From positions 151,328 to 163,941 of the forward strand of contig NZ_MOMC01000022.1 in NCBI RefSeq assembly GCF_001983105.1: DNA of 12,614 bases, given 5' to 3'. This document shows positions 1 to 7,514 of the stretch, in pieces (within the stretch, counting starts at the first letter, position 1; each line of letters starts with the position of its first letter). A program made the position numbers and the translations under genes. This stretch comes from Pseudofrankia asymbiotica. Lineage in GTDB: Bacteria; Actinomycetota; Actinomycetes; Frankiales; Frankiaceae. The notes beneath the pieces were generated by a model. That model made no database searches. It was given only the letters and a program-made list of their open reading frames with translations, and was not told where the DNA came from.

Positions 1-1647
1 CTGCTCGCGCAGCACCGCCCGCTGGATCTTCCCGGTCGCGGTCTTCGGCAGCGCCGGGATGACGACCACGCGCCGCGGACGCTTGTACGCCGCCAGGCGC
101 TCCTTCGCGAAGGCGATGAGCTCGTCCTCGCTGGCCGCCGCGCCGGGGCGCAGCGACACGTAGGCGGCCACCAGCTCGCCGCGGTACTCGTCCGGCAAGC
201 CGACCACCGCCGCCTCGAAGACCGCCGGATGTTCGTAGAGGACGTCCTCCACCTCGCGCGGCCAGACCTTGAACCCGGAGGTGTTGATCTGGTCCTTGAT
301 CCGGTCGACGAGGTAGATCCAGCCCTCGGCGTCCATCACGGCGACGTCGCCGGTGTGCAGCCGTCCGCCCGGTAACGCGTGCGCGGTCGCCTCGGGGTTC
401 CGCCAGTAGCCGGGAACCACCTGCGGCGCGGTGAGGACGAGTTCTCCCTCGGCGCCGGGCGGCCGCGGCGCGCCCTCGGCGTCGATGATCTCGACCGTCA
501 CGTTCGGCGCCGGCACGCCGATGGAGAGCGTGCCGCTCGGCTGGTGGACGGGAGCGGTCGCGCCGGGCGGTACGGCGATACCGCCGCCCGTCGTCTCCGT
601 CATGCCCCAGATGTTGTGCAGGTAGGGGCCGAAGCGGGCGCGGAACGCCTCGATCGTCGACGGCGGGATCGGCGCCCCACCGGAGAAGAGCAGCCTGATC
701 GTCTGGAAGTGCTCGGGGCCGGCCTCCGCCACCTGGAAGAAGGCGTTGAAGGCGGTGATCGAGCCGATCGTCGTGGTCACCCCGTGCTCGCGGAAGGCGT
801 CGAGGACGACCGCGGGCTCGAAGCGCCCGCTCATGCTGAGCGTGGCGTCGTTCAGCAGCGCGATGCCGGCGTTGAGCGAGAGGCCGGTGATGTGGAACAG
901 CGGCGCGATGGCGAAGGAGACGTCACCGGGCGCGAGGCCCAGCCAGTCGCCGTAGTTCAGCACCGCGTGCAGGTAGTTGCGGTGGGTGTTCAGCGCGCCC
1001 TTCGGCGGGCCGGTGGTCCCCGACGTATAGGTGATGAACGCGGTGTCGTCGAGTCCCACTGTCACGAGCTCGGGGCGTTCCCCGTGGCGCGCGGCGAGGA
1101 TCGCGCCGAGGTCGCCCTCCGGCGACGGCGCCGGCTCTACCGGGTCCGGGAAGGCGCGCGGGTCGTCGCGGGTCTGGAAGTCGCGTGACGACGCGGAGAG
1201 CACCCAGCCCACGGTGCCGCCGGCGAGTGTCTCGCGGACCTCGGCGTCCGTGCCCCGGGCCGCGATGACGCCGGAGGTTCCCGAGTCGTCGATCAGGCGC
1301 CGCAGCTCCCGCCCGCGGTACATCGGGTTGAGCGGGACCGCGACGGCGCCGGCCTTCCAGATCGCGAGCAGGCTGATCGGGTAGTAGGGCACGTTCTGCA
1401 GGTAGACGCCGACGCGGTCGCCCCGCCCGACGCCCCGGCTCTGGAGTTCGGCGGCCAGCGCGTCGGCGTGCGCGTCGAGCTCGGCCGCGGACAGCGACCC
1501 GTCGAAGTAGCGCACCGCCGCCCGCTCGGGGTTCGCGGTGACCCGGGCCCGCCAGGCCTCGACGACCGACCCATGGGTGATCTCCGGCGCGGGGTCGACC
1601 CGCGCCGGATACAGGGCCAGCCATGGCGGCAGGGGACCGGTCGGCAT
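1..1647 (-). CDS. AMP-forming acyl-CoA ligase (ANL superfamily), C-terminus cut by window edge
   Basis: This enzyme activates a carboxylic acid to an acyl-adenylate and then to a CoA thioester. Visible are 549 codons from an ATG at 1647 with GAGGA eight bases upstream. The ATP-binding A3 motif YTSGTTGPPKG lies at residues 207-217, the A5 motif WGMTET at 347-352, the A7 motif HTGD with Asp434, and the C-terminal PKTATGKIQR with catalytic Lys540. The reading frame stays open to base 1, so only the last few residues and the stop are missing. It is transcribed divergently from an mhp-type operon, with a structured 311-bp spacer between them. The context suggests an aromatic or arylpropanoid acid, or a ring-cleavage product, as substrate. 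The motifs do not give specificity, and a medium- or long-chain fatty acid ligase is equally possible. Family assignment is secure; the substrate is inference. Confidence 0.93.
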   Translation of the reverse strand, partial: MPTGPLPPWLALYPARVDPAPEITHGSVVEAWRARVTANPERAAVRYFDGSLSAAELDAHADALAAELQSRGVGRGDRVGVYLQNVPYYPISLLAIWKAGAVAVPLNPMYRGRELRRLIDDSGTSGVIAARGTDAEVRETLAGGTVGWVLSASSRDFQTRDDPRAFPDPVEPAPSPEGDLGAILAARHGERPELVTVGLDDTAFITYTSGTTGPPKGALNTHRNYLHAVLNYGDWLGLAPGDVSFAIAPLFHITGLSLNAGIALLNDATLSMSGRFEPAVVLDAFREHGVTTTIGSITAFNAFFQVAEAGPEHFQTIRLLFSGGAPIPPSTIEAFRARFGPYLHNIWGMTETTGGGIAVPPGATAPVHQPSGTLSIGVPAPNVTVEIIDAEGAPRPPGAEGELVLTAPQVVPGYWRNPEATAHALPGGRLHTGDVAVMDAEGWIYLVDRIKDQINTSGFKVWPREVEDVLYEHPAVFEAAVVGLPDEYRGELVAAYVSLRPGAAASEDELIAFAKERLAAYKRPRRVVVIPALPKTATGKIQRAVLREQ

Positions 1648-1672
1648 GGATCACGTCCTCGGTGAGGGGGAG

Positions 1673-1723
1673 CCCCGCCCGTGCGTCCGGCCCCGCGTGG
1701 CCGAAGAGGACGCACGGGCGGGG
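1673..1723 (-). promoter_or_regulatory. Perfect 16-bp inverted repeat in the 5' leader of the acyl-CoA ligase gene
   Basis: The arm CCCCGCCCGTGCGTCC at 1673-1688 is exactly complementary to GGACGCACGGGCGGGG at 1708-1723, with a 19-nt loop. It ends 25 bases upstream of the ligase ATG. The loop sequence CCCCGCGT (1691-1698) also complements ACGCGGGG (1724-1731), giving a competing 8-bp helix. There is no T tract, and it lies between divergent genes, so an ordinary intrinsic terminator is unlikely. It could be a leader RNA switch, an mRNA-stabilising hairpin or a protein operator. The structure is certain; the role is unknown. Confidence 0.6.
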
Positions 1724-1787
1724 ACGCGGGGTCAGGGTTGACGCGTCGGGCGCACGTTACTAGATTTTTCGCAGTTATTGAATATCT

Positions 1788-1836
1788 GGTTGCATATACT
1801 GCACGCAACTCGATCGTTGCCGCATTGATCGCAACC
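1788..1836. promoter_or_regulatory. Putative promoter/operator of the mhp-like operon: TATACT box within paired GTTGC/GCAAC palindromes
   Basis: This is the most AT-rich stretch of the divergent spacer. TATACT at 1795-1800 is a good -10-like hexamer for the plus strand. No convincing -35 sits 17-18 bp upstream, as expected of an activator-dependent promoter. It is enclosed by GTTGC (1789-1793) and GCAAC (1805-1809). A second GTTGC (1816-1820)/GCAAC (1831-1835) pair follows, with centres about 27 bp apart. IclR-family regulators such as MhpR bind palindromes near their target promoters, so the IclR protein encoded at the end of the operon is the obvious candidate ligand. That link is inference. 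Confidence 0.5.
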
Positions 1837-1885
1837 GGTATCGATCCTCCCGCACCATTGATCGCCACAGCACTGATCGCCGCGG
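1808..1885. repeat. Five GATC-centred units spaced 15-17 bp apart
   Basis: GATC occurs at 1812, 1827, 1843, 1860 and 1875, with steps of 15, 16, 17 and 15 bp. The best-preserved units read CATTGATCGC (1823-1832), CATTGATCGC (1856-1865) and CACTGATCGC (1871-1880). This looks like a short-period array of related binding sites, or a decayed tandem repeat, between the candidate -10 box and the hydroxylase gene. Every other unit would lie on roughly the same DNA face (about three helical turns). Confidence 0.5.
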
Positions 1886-1901
1886 TGTCGCTCACCGCGG
1901 C
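1879..1901 (+). promoter_or_regulatory. Perfect 9-bp hairpin upstream of the hydroxylase gene
   Basis: GCCGCGGTG (1879-1887) pairs exactly with CACCGCGGC (1893-1901) across the 5-nt loop TCGCT. It ends 57 bases before the GTG start of the hydroxylase. If transcription begins near 1807 it lies in the leader RNA. No T run follows, so it could be a weak attenuator, an RNA-stabilising hairpin or an operator. Confidence 0.45.
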
Positions 1902-1958
1902 GATGAGCGCTGGGCGCGGCACCCGCCGCGTCCGGCACCCGCCACCCGAGGAGTCGAG

Positions 1959-3836
1959 GTGTCCACTCAGGTCGGCACGGCACAGCCTGGCTCGCCGCCG
2001 CCCGCGGGCGCGAACGACGTCGTTGACGTCGCGGTCGTCGGCGCGGGCCCCTCCGGGCTGATGACCGCCAACCTGCTCGGCCTGGCCGGGCTGCGCGTCG
2101 CGGTCCTGGAAGCGGGCCCGGCGCTCATCGACTTCCCCCGCGGTGTCGGGATGGACGACGAGACGCTGCGGACCTTCCAGACGGTGGGCCTGGTCGACGA
2201 CGTCCTGCCGCACACGATCCCGCACCAGCTGCTCGCCTTCGTCGACGCGAAGCAGCGCGACCTGGCCCGGCTCGCGCCACCGACCGCGGAGTTCGGCTGG
2301 CCGCGGCGCAACGGCTTCGTACAGCCGCTCGCGGACCGGGTGCTGTTCGACGGCCTTGGGCGCTTCGACAACGTCGACGTGCGCTTCTCGTCCCGGGTCA
2401 CGGGCTACGCGCAGGACGCCGACGGCGTGACGCTGACCATCGAGACCCCGGACGGCGAGCGGACCCTGCGGGCGGCCTACGCGGTCGGCGCGGACGGTGG
2501 CGCCAGCGTGACCCGCGAGACGCTGCTCGGTCTGCGCTTCGACGGCAGCACCGCCGACGCGCAGTGGTTCGTCATCGACATCCGCAACGACCCGCTCGGC
2601 CGGCCCGGCGCGTACGTCTGCTGCGACCCGAAGCGCCCCTATGTCTCGATCAGCATCCCGCACGGCATCCGCCGGTTCGAGTTCATGCTCAAGCCCGGCG
2701 AGACCGAGGCGGACGCGATGACCGACGAGTTCCTCGCCCGCCTGCTCGCGCCGATCGTCCCGCCGACCGCGAAGGTCGACGTCATCCGCCGCCGGGTCTA
2801 CAACCACCACGCCCGGCTCGCGGAGCACTTCCGCGTCGGGCGGGTCTTCCTCGTCGGCGACGCGGCGCACATCATGCCGGTGTGGCAGGGGCAGGGCTAC
2901 AACAGCGGCATCCGCGACGCGTTCAACCTGTCCTGGAAGATCGCGATGGTGTGCCGGGGGCTGGCGGGCGACCACCTGCTCGACACCTACGAGTCCGAGC
3001 GGCGTGACCATGCCCGCGCGATGATCGACCTTTCCCGCCGTGTCGGGCAGGCCGTCTCCGTCACCAACCGGTTCGGCGCGCTGGCGCGTGACCTGTTCTT
3101 CCGGGGGCTGTCCGCCATCCCCAAGGCGAAGACCTACATCGTGACGATGAAGTTCAAGCCGATGCCGACGATGCGCGAGGGCGCGCTGACCCGGGTCGGA
3201 TCGGTGAGCGAGCCGAGCCCGGTGGGGCGGCTGTTCATCCAGCCGACCGTGAGCACCCGAGCCACGCCGTCGGCGAGGCTGGACGACGCGCTCGGCCCGT
3301 GGTTCGCCCTGGTGGCGTGGAACAACGACCCGCGCCAGATCCTGGACGACGACGCGCAGCGCCGCCTCGCCCACCTCGGCGTCCGCCTGGTGGAGGCCCG
3401 CCCGGCGGTGCAGCTGCGCTGGGACGCGCCGCAGCCAAACGGCGGCGTGCCCGACGACTCGGTGCTGGTCGTCGGCGACCTGGACGGTGCGCTCAAACGC
3501 TGGTTCGACGCGCACCCGGAGTCCGTGCTACTGCTTCGACCAGACCGGATCGTCGCCGGCGCGAGCCCCGCGCACGCCGCCTCGGACATGGTCCGGGCCT
3601 TCGGGGCCGCGATCGGCGCCCCCGACGCGACCGCCGCCCTGCCCGACGCGGCGACCGCCGCCCTGCCCGACGCGGCGACCGCCGCCCTGCCCGACGCGGC
3701 GACCGCCGCCCTGCCCGACGCGGCGACCGCCGCCCTGCCCGACGCGGTGCTCGCCGTGCCTGGCGCCGCGTCCGCTCTGTCCGACGCGGGGCCCGCTCTG
3801 TCCGACGCGGGGCCCGCTCTGAAGGAGAACGCATGA
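1959..3836 (+). CDS. mhpA: MhpA-like FAD-dependent aromatic hydroxylase (3-(3-hydroxyphenyl)propionate hydroxylase type) with repeat tail
   Basis: This is a class A flavoprotein monooxygenase that would hydroxylate a phenolic substrate ortho to its OH, using NAD(P)H, FAD and O2, to give a catechol for meta-cleavage. The GTG start is chosen because GAGGAG (1948-1953) lies five bases upstream. The Rossmann motif GAGPSG is at residues 28-33 with Glu51 ending strand 2. The DG motif (Asp179-Gly180) and the GD motif (Gly300-Asp301, in LVGDAAH) follow. A thioredoxin-like C-terminal domain covers about residues 415-550. Length is 625 aa, against about 554 for E. coli MhpA. The excess is a low-complexity tail (residues 556-621) of DAATAALP repeats. 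The stop overlaps the next gene's start (ATGA). The family is confident; the exact substrate (3HPP or a related phenol) rests on the downstream genes. Confidence 0.88.
   Translation: MSTQVGTAQPGSPPPAGANDVVDVAVVGAGPSGLMTANLLGLAGLRVAVLEAGPALIDFPRGVGMDDETLRTFQTVGLVDDVLPHTIPHQLLAFVDAKQRDLARLAPPTAEFGWPRRNGFVQPLADRVLFDGLGRFDNVDVRFSSRVTGYAQDADGVTLTIETPDGERTLRAAYAVGADGGASVTRETLLGLRFDGSTADAQWFVIDIRNDPLGRPGAYVCCDPKRPYVSISIPHGIRRFEFMLKPGETEADAMTDEFLARLLAPIVPPTAKVDVIRRRVYNHHARLAEHFRVGRVFLVGDAAHIMPVWQGQGYNSGIRDAFNLSWKIAMVCRGLAGDHLLDTYESERRDHARAMIDLSRRVGQAVSVTNRFGALARDLFFRGLSAIPKAKTYIVTMKFKPMPTMREGALTRVGSVSEPSPVGRLFIQPTVSTRATPSARLDDALGPWFALVAWNNDPRQILDDDAQRRLAHLGVRLVEARPAVQLRWDAPQPNGGVPDDSVLVVGDLDGALKRWFDAHPESVLLLRPDRIVAGASPAHAASDMVRAFGAAIGAPDATAALPDAATAALPDAATAALPDAATAALPDAATAALPDAVLAVPGAASALSDAGPALSDAGPALKENA
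3624..3821 (+). repeat. 24-bp tandem repeats inside the 3' end of the hydroxylase gene
   Basis: Four exact 24-bp copies (3645-3668, 3669-3692, 3693-3716, 3717-3740) each encode DAATAALP. They are preceded by a 21-bp variant (3624-3644, DATAALP). After a degenerate unit come two more copies of an 18-21-bp relative, GACGCGGGGCCCGCTCTG, at 3783-3800 and 3804-3821. All unit lengths are multiples of three, so copy-number change would keep the frame and the downstream ribosome binding site. Confidence 0.9.
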
Positions 3837-4684
3837 CGCTGTGGACGGACCTGGCCGGCCTGGACTACACGGTGCGCCACGTCGACGTGGGGCACTGGTC
3901 GACCCGGGTGCTGGAGTGCGGCGCCGGTGAGCCGTTCGTCCTCATGCACGGCACCGGCGGCCACCTGGAGGCCTTCACCCGCAACCTGCGCGCGCTCAGC
4001 GCCAAGTACCGGGTCATCGCCTACGACTACCCGGGGCACGGGTGGACGACGACCTCCACGAAGGACCTGGAGATCGAGGACTACATCGATCACCTCGTCG
4101 GGCTCCTGGACGTCCTCGGCCTTGAGCGCGTCCACCTGTCGGGTGAGTCGCTCGGTGGCTGGGTCGCGGTGAAGTTCGCCGCCCGCTACCCCGAGCGCGT
4201 CGGTCGGCTCGTCCTCAACACCCCGGGCGGGACGATGGCCACCCCCGAGGTGATGGAGCGCATCCGGTCGCTGTCCCAGGCCGCGGCCGACGACCCGAGC
4301 GAGGAGCGCATCCGCGCCCGGCTGTCGTGGCTGATGGCTGATCCCGCCGCCTCGGTCACCGACGAGCTGGTCGCGATCCGCCGCGGGGTGTACAGCCGGC
4401 CTGGCTTCGCCGAGTCGATGCGGCACATCCTCTGCCTGCAGGACCCCGAGATCCGCCGTCGCAACCTCGTCACCGACGAGGAGCTGGCCGCGATCACCGC
4501 GCCGACGCTGGTCGTCTGGACCAGCGACGACCCGTCCGGCCCGGCGAAGGCCGGCCTCGACATGGCCGAGCGCATCCCGGCCGGGGAGTTCCGCCTCATC
4601 AAGAACGCCGGCCACTGGCCCCAGTGGGAGCAGCAGGAGGAGTTCGACTCGATCGCGCTCGAGTTCCTCGGGAGGGACCGATGA
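3833..4684 (+). CDS. mhpC: MhpC-like meta-cleavage product C-C hydrolase (alpha/beta hydrolase)
   Basis: It would hydrolyse the C-C bond of the ring-fission product (2-hydroxy-6-oxo-dienedioate type) to 2-hydroxypenta-2,4-dienoate and a dicarboxylate such as succinate. The protein has 283 aa. HGTGG (39-43) forms the oxyanion loop. The nucleophile is Ser106 in GESLGG, the acid is Asp232 or Asp233, and the base is His261 in NAGHWPQWEQ. The tryptophan after the histidine is typical of MhpC/BphD-type C-C hydrolases. The spacing agrees with the Ser110/Asp235/His263 triad of E. coli MhpC. The ATG at 3833 is preferred over an upstream in-frame extension because it overlaps the hydroxylase stop (ATGA) and GAAGGAG (3821-3827) lies five bases before it. 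Confidence 0.87.
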   Translation: MTLWTDLAGLDYTVRHVDVGHWSTRVLECGAGEPFVLMHGTGGHLEAFTRNLRALSAKYRVIAYDYPGHGWTTTSTKDLEIEDYIDHLVGLLDVLGLERVHLSGESLGGWVAVKFAARYPERVGRLVLNTPGGTMATPEVMERIRSLSQAAADDPSEERIRARLSWLMADPAASVTDELVAIRRGVYSRPGFAESMRHILCLQDPEIRRRNLVTDEELAAITAPTLVVWTSDDPSGPAKAGLDMAERIPAGEFRLIKNAGHWPQWEQQEEFDSIALEFLGRDR

Positions 4685-5481
4685 CCGCCACGACAGCGTC
4701 CGTCGAGGCCGCCGCCGACAGGCTTCAGCTGGCGACCGCGTCCGGCATCCCGTGTGCCCCGATCACGGACCTGGTCCCGGCCGGCGACATCGACGCGGGC
4801 TACCAGGTGCAGAGCCGGCTCACCGAGCGCCGGCTCGCGGCGGGCGCCCGGATCGTCGGGCGCAAGATCGGTCTCACGTCGGCCGCCGTGCAGAGCCAGA
4901 TCGGTGTCGACCGGCCCGACTTCGGTGTCCTGTTCGACGACATGCGCTACGCCGACGACGAGTTGATCGAGATGGGCCGGCTGCTGCAGCCGAAGGCCGA
5001 GGCGGAGGTCGCCTTCCTGCTCTCCCGCGACATCGAGGACGCGTCCGACCCGGCCGTGGTCCGCGGCGCGGTGGAACTGGCGTTCCCCGCGCTGGAGATC
5101 GTCGACAGCCGGATCGCGGACTGGAAGATCGGCATCACCGACACGGTCGCCGACAACGCGTCCTCGGGCGTCTTCGTGATCGGCGCGGTGGGAACGCCGC
5201 TCGACGCGGTGGCGCCCGTCGACGTCACGATGACGATGCGCCGCGGCGACGAGGTCGTCTCGGCCGGCACGGGCCACGACTGCCTGGGCGACCCGCTGAA
5301 CGCGCTGGCCTGGCTCGCCGCGACCCTCATCGAGGTCGGGACGCCGCTGCGCGCGGGTGATCTCGTCCTGTCGGGCGCGCTCGGCCCGATGGTCTCCGTC
5401 TCGGCCGGGGACGTCTTCGTCGCCGACATCGCGCCGCTCGGCACGGTGACCGCCCGGTTCTCAGGAAAGGACGAGGGATGA
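4681..5481 (+). CDS. mhpD: 2-keto-4-pentenoate hydratase (MhpD family)
   Basis: This enzyme adds water to 2-hydroxypenta-2,4-dienoate to give 4-hydroxy-2-oxovalerate, the third-last step of meta-cleavage routes. The protein has 266 aa, against 269 in E. coli MhpD. Conserved features are RKIGLTS with Lys62, the metal-ligand pair Glu107 and Glu109 in [10 protein letters not shown], and Glu139 in [10 protein letters not shown], matching the Glu106/Glu108/Glu139 set known for MhpD. The start overlaps the hydrolase stop by ATGA, and GGAGGG (4671-4676) sits four bases upstream. Related decarboxylases (DmpH/XylI) share this fold, but the gene order favours a hydratase. Confidence 0.9.
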   Translation: MTATTASVEAAADRLQLATASGIPCAPITDLVPAGDIDAGYQVQSRLTERRLAAGARIVGRKIGLTSAAVQSQIGVDRPDFGVLFDDMRYADDELIEMGRLLQPKAEAEVAFLLSRDIEDASDPAVVRGAVELAFPALEIVDSRIADWKIGITDTVADNASSGVFVIGAVGTPLDAVAPVDVTMTMRRGDEVVSAGTGHDCLGDPLNALAWLAATLIEVGTPLRAGDLVLSGALGPMVSVSAGDVFVADIAPLGTVTARFSGKDEG

Positions 5482-6416
5482 CGGAGAAGACGGGGGTCGC
5501 GATCGTCGGCTCCGGCAACATCGGCACCGACCTGATGATCAAGATCCTGCGCGGGTCGTCGGACCTGCGCGTGGTCGCGATGGTCGGCATCGACCCGAAC
5601 TCGGACGGCCTCGCCCGCGCGGCCCGCCTCGGCGTCGCCACGACGGCCGAGGGCGTCGCTGGGCTGATCAGGATGCCCGAGTTCGGTGAGGTGGAGATCG
5701 TCCTCGACGCCACCAGCGCCGGCGCGCACATCGCGAACGCCAAGCTGCTGGAGCCCTACAACCTGCGCCTCGTCGACCTCACCCCGGCAGCGATCGGCCC
5801 GTTCGTGATCCCCGCGGTGAACTTCGAGGACCACCTCGACGCGCCGAACATCAACATGGTCACCTGCGGCGGCCAGGCCACGATCCCGATCGTGGCGGCG
5901 GTGTCCCGGGTGACCGAGGTGCCCTACGCGGAGATCGTCGCCTCGGTCTCGTCGAAGTCGGCTGGTCCGGGGACGCGGGCGAACATCGACGAGTTCACCG
6001 AGACCACCGCGCACGGCATCGAGCAGGTCGGCAAGGCCCGGCGCGGCAAGGCGATCATCATCCTCAACCCGGCCGAGCCGCCGCTGATCATGCGCGACAC
6101 CGTGCTCTGCCTCATCGGCGGCGCCGACCATGACCAGGTGCGGGCCTCGATCGAGCGGATGGTCGCCGACGTGGCGACCTACGTCCCGGGCTACCGGCTC
6201 GTGCAGAAGATCCAGTTCACGCCCGTCGACCCGGCCGAGATGGCGACCCTGCTGCCCGCCGGCGCCGGCCCCGTCGACACCAAGGTCTCCGTGTTCCTGG
6301 AGGTCGAGGGCGCGGCCCACTACCTGCCCGCCTACGCGGGCAACCTCGACATCATGACCTCCGCCGCGATGCGCGTGGCGGAACGGATTGCCCAGCGCGC
6401 GAAGGCGGCGGCGTGA
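5478..6416 (+). CDS. mhpF: Acetaldehyde dehydrogenase (acylating)
   Basis: This enzyme converts the aldehyde released by the neighbouring aldolase to acyl-CoA with NAD+ and CoA, usually as a complex with that aldolase that channels the aldehyde. The protein has 312 aa, the normal family size. The N-terminal nucleotide-binding motif GSGNIGTD lies at residues 11-18. The catalytic cysteine is Cys130 in [12 protein letters not shown], matching Cys132 of DmpF. It begins in an ATGA overlap with the hydratase gene; AAGGA at 5467-5471 serves as ribosome binding site. Acetaldehyde is the default substrate, but homologues in steroid degradation (HsaG) use propionaldehyde, so the chain length is not certain. 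Confidence 0.93.
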   Translation: MTEKTGVAIVGSGNIGTDLMIKILRGSSDLRVVAMVGIDPNSDGLARAARLGVATTAEGVAGLIRMPEFGEVEIVLDATSAGAHIANAKLLEPYNLRLVDLTPAAIGPFVIPAVNFEDHLDAPNINMVTCGGQATIPIVAAVSRVTEVPYAEIVASVSSKSAGPGTRANIDEFTETTAHGIEQVGKARRGKAIIILNPAEPPLIMRDTVLCLIGGADHDQVRASIERMVADVATYVPGYRLVQKIQFTPVDPAEMATLLPAGAGPVDTKVSVFLEVEGAAHYLPAYAGNLDIMTSAAMRVAERIAQRAKAAA

Positions 6417-7468
6417 TGACTGAGACCACGACACCGGACACCACCACCCCCGCCCCCACGGCGAAGCCGTACATCCAGGACGTGACGCTGCGAGACGGCA
6501 TGCACGCGCTGCGGCATCGGATCACCCCCGAGCTGGTCGGCCGCATCGTCGACAACCTCGAGGCCGCCGGCGTCGGCGCGATCGAGATCGCGCACGGCGA
6601 CGGCCTCGGCGGCTCGAGCCTGAACTACGGCCCCGGCAGCAACACCGACTGGGAGTGGATCGAGGCGGCCGCCGCGCACGCGAAGAGCGCGGTCCTCACC
6701 ACGCTGCTGCTCCCCGGCGTCGGCACGATCCACGACCTGCGCCGCGCCCACGACATGGGCGTCCGCTCCGTCCGGATCGCCACGCACTGCACCGAGGCCG
6801 ACGTGGCCGCGCAGCACATCGCCGAGGCCCGCGACCTCGGCATGGACGTCTCCGGCTTCCTCATGATGGCGCACATGATCGGCTCGAAGGAGCTGGCCGA
6901 GCAGGCGCTGCTGATGGAGTCCTACGGCGCGCACTGCGTCTACATCACGGACTCCAGCGGGCGGCTCACGGTCAACGACATCCGCGAGCGGGTCCGCGCC
7001 TACCGCGAGGTGCTGAGGCCCGAGACGCAGGTCGGCATCCACGCCCACGAGAACCTCTCCCTCGCGGTCGCCAACTCGGTGGCCGCCGTCGAGGAGGGCG
7101 CGTTCCGGGTCGACGCCTCGCTCACCGGCCTCGGCGCCGGGGCGGGCAACGCCCCGATCGAGGCACTGATCGCGGTGGCGAACATCCTCGGCTGGGAGAC
7201 CGGCTGCGACCTGTTCGCGCTGCAGGACGCCGCGGAGGACATCGTCCGCCCGCTGCAGGACCGGCCGGTGCGCGTCGACCGCGAGACGCTGACCATCGGC
7301 TACGCCGGCGTGTACGGCAGCTTCCTGCGCCACGCCGAGATCGCCGCGGCGACGTACGGCGTGGACGCCCGCGAGATCCTGCTGGAGGCCGGCCGGCGCA
7401 AGCTCGTCGGTGGCCAGGAGGACATGCTCACCGACATCGCGCTCACCCTGCAGGCCCGGGCATCCTGA
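6416..7468 (+). CDS. mhpE: 4-hydroxy-2-oxovalerate aldolase
   Basis: A DRE-TIM metallolyase that splits 4-hydroxy-2-oxovalerate into pyruvate and acetaldehyde, and pairs with the acylating dehydrogenase encoded just upstream. The protein has 350 aa. The hallmark DVTLRDGMH is at residues 22-30 (Arg26, metal ligand Asp27), and the metal-binding HAHENLS is at 209-215 (His209, His211). The conserved [11 protein letters not shown] follows. The ATG at 6416 overlaps the upstream stop by one base (TGATG). A GTG at 6413 would add one residue and cannot be excluded. The Shine-Dalgarno is weak (GAAGG 6401-6405), which suggests reliance on coupling. The first 18 residues are a Thr/Pro-rich extension. Confidence 0.93.
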   Translation: MTETTTPDTTTPAPTAKPYIQDVTLRDGMHALRHRITPELVGRIVDNLEAAGVGAIEIAHGDGLGGSSLNYGPGSNTDWEWIEAAAAHAKSAVLTTLLLPGVGTIHDLRRAHDMGVRSVRIATHCTEADVAAQHIAEARDLGMDVSGFLMMAHMIGSKELAEQALLMESYGAHCVYITDSSGRLTVNDIRERVRAYREVLRPETQVGIHAHENLSLAVANSVAAVEEGAFRVDASLTGLGAGAGNAPIEALIAVANILGWETGCDLFALQDAAEDIVRPLQDRPVRVDRETLTIGYAGVYGSFLRHAEIAAATYGVDAREILLEAGRRKLVGGQEDMLTDIALTLQARAS

Positions 7469-7514
7469 CCATCATCACAGCGCGCGCCGCCCAGGCCCCG
7501 GCGGTGCCGAAACT

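Noticed and set aside
272..277. TGAACC inside the acyl-CoA ligase coding region
   Set aside because: No CGT at the required spacing and it is within a gene, so it is not a sigma-factor promoter.
1293..3515. Very long open frame on the minus strand opposite the hydroxylase gene (740 codons)
   Set aside because: It is antisense to a well-supported gene and Arg/Gly/Pro/Val-rich without recognisable motifs. High-GC codon bias removes stops from antisense frames; similar long shadows occur opposite the operon at 3134-4615 and 4947-6434.
3645..3740. Could the regular repeat be a CRISPR array?
   Set aside because: Units are contiguous 24-bp copies with no spacers and lie in frame within a coding sequence.
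3299..3832. In-frame upstream extension of the C-C hydrolase gene
   Set aside because: The extension overlaps the hydroxylase gene and its repeats and reads as Arg/Pro/Gly-rich shadow; the ATG at 3833 has a good ribosome binding site and gives the normal family length.
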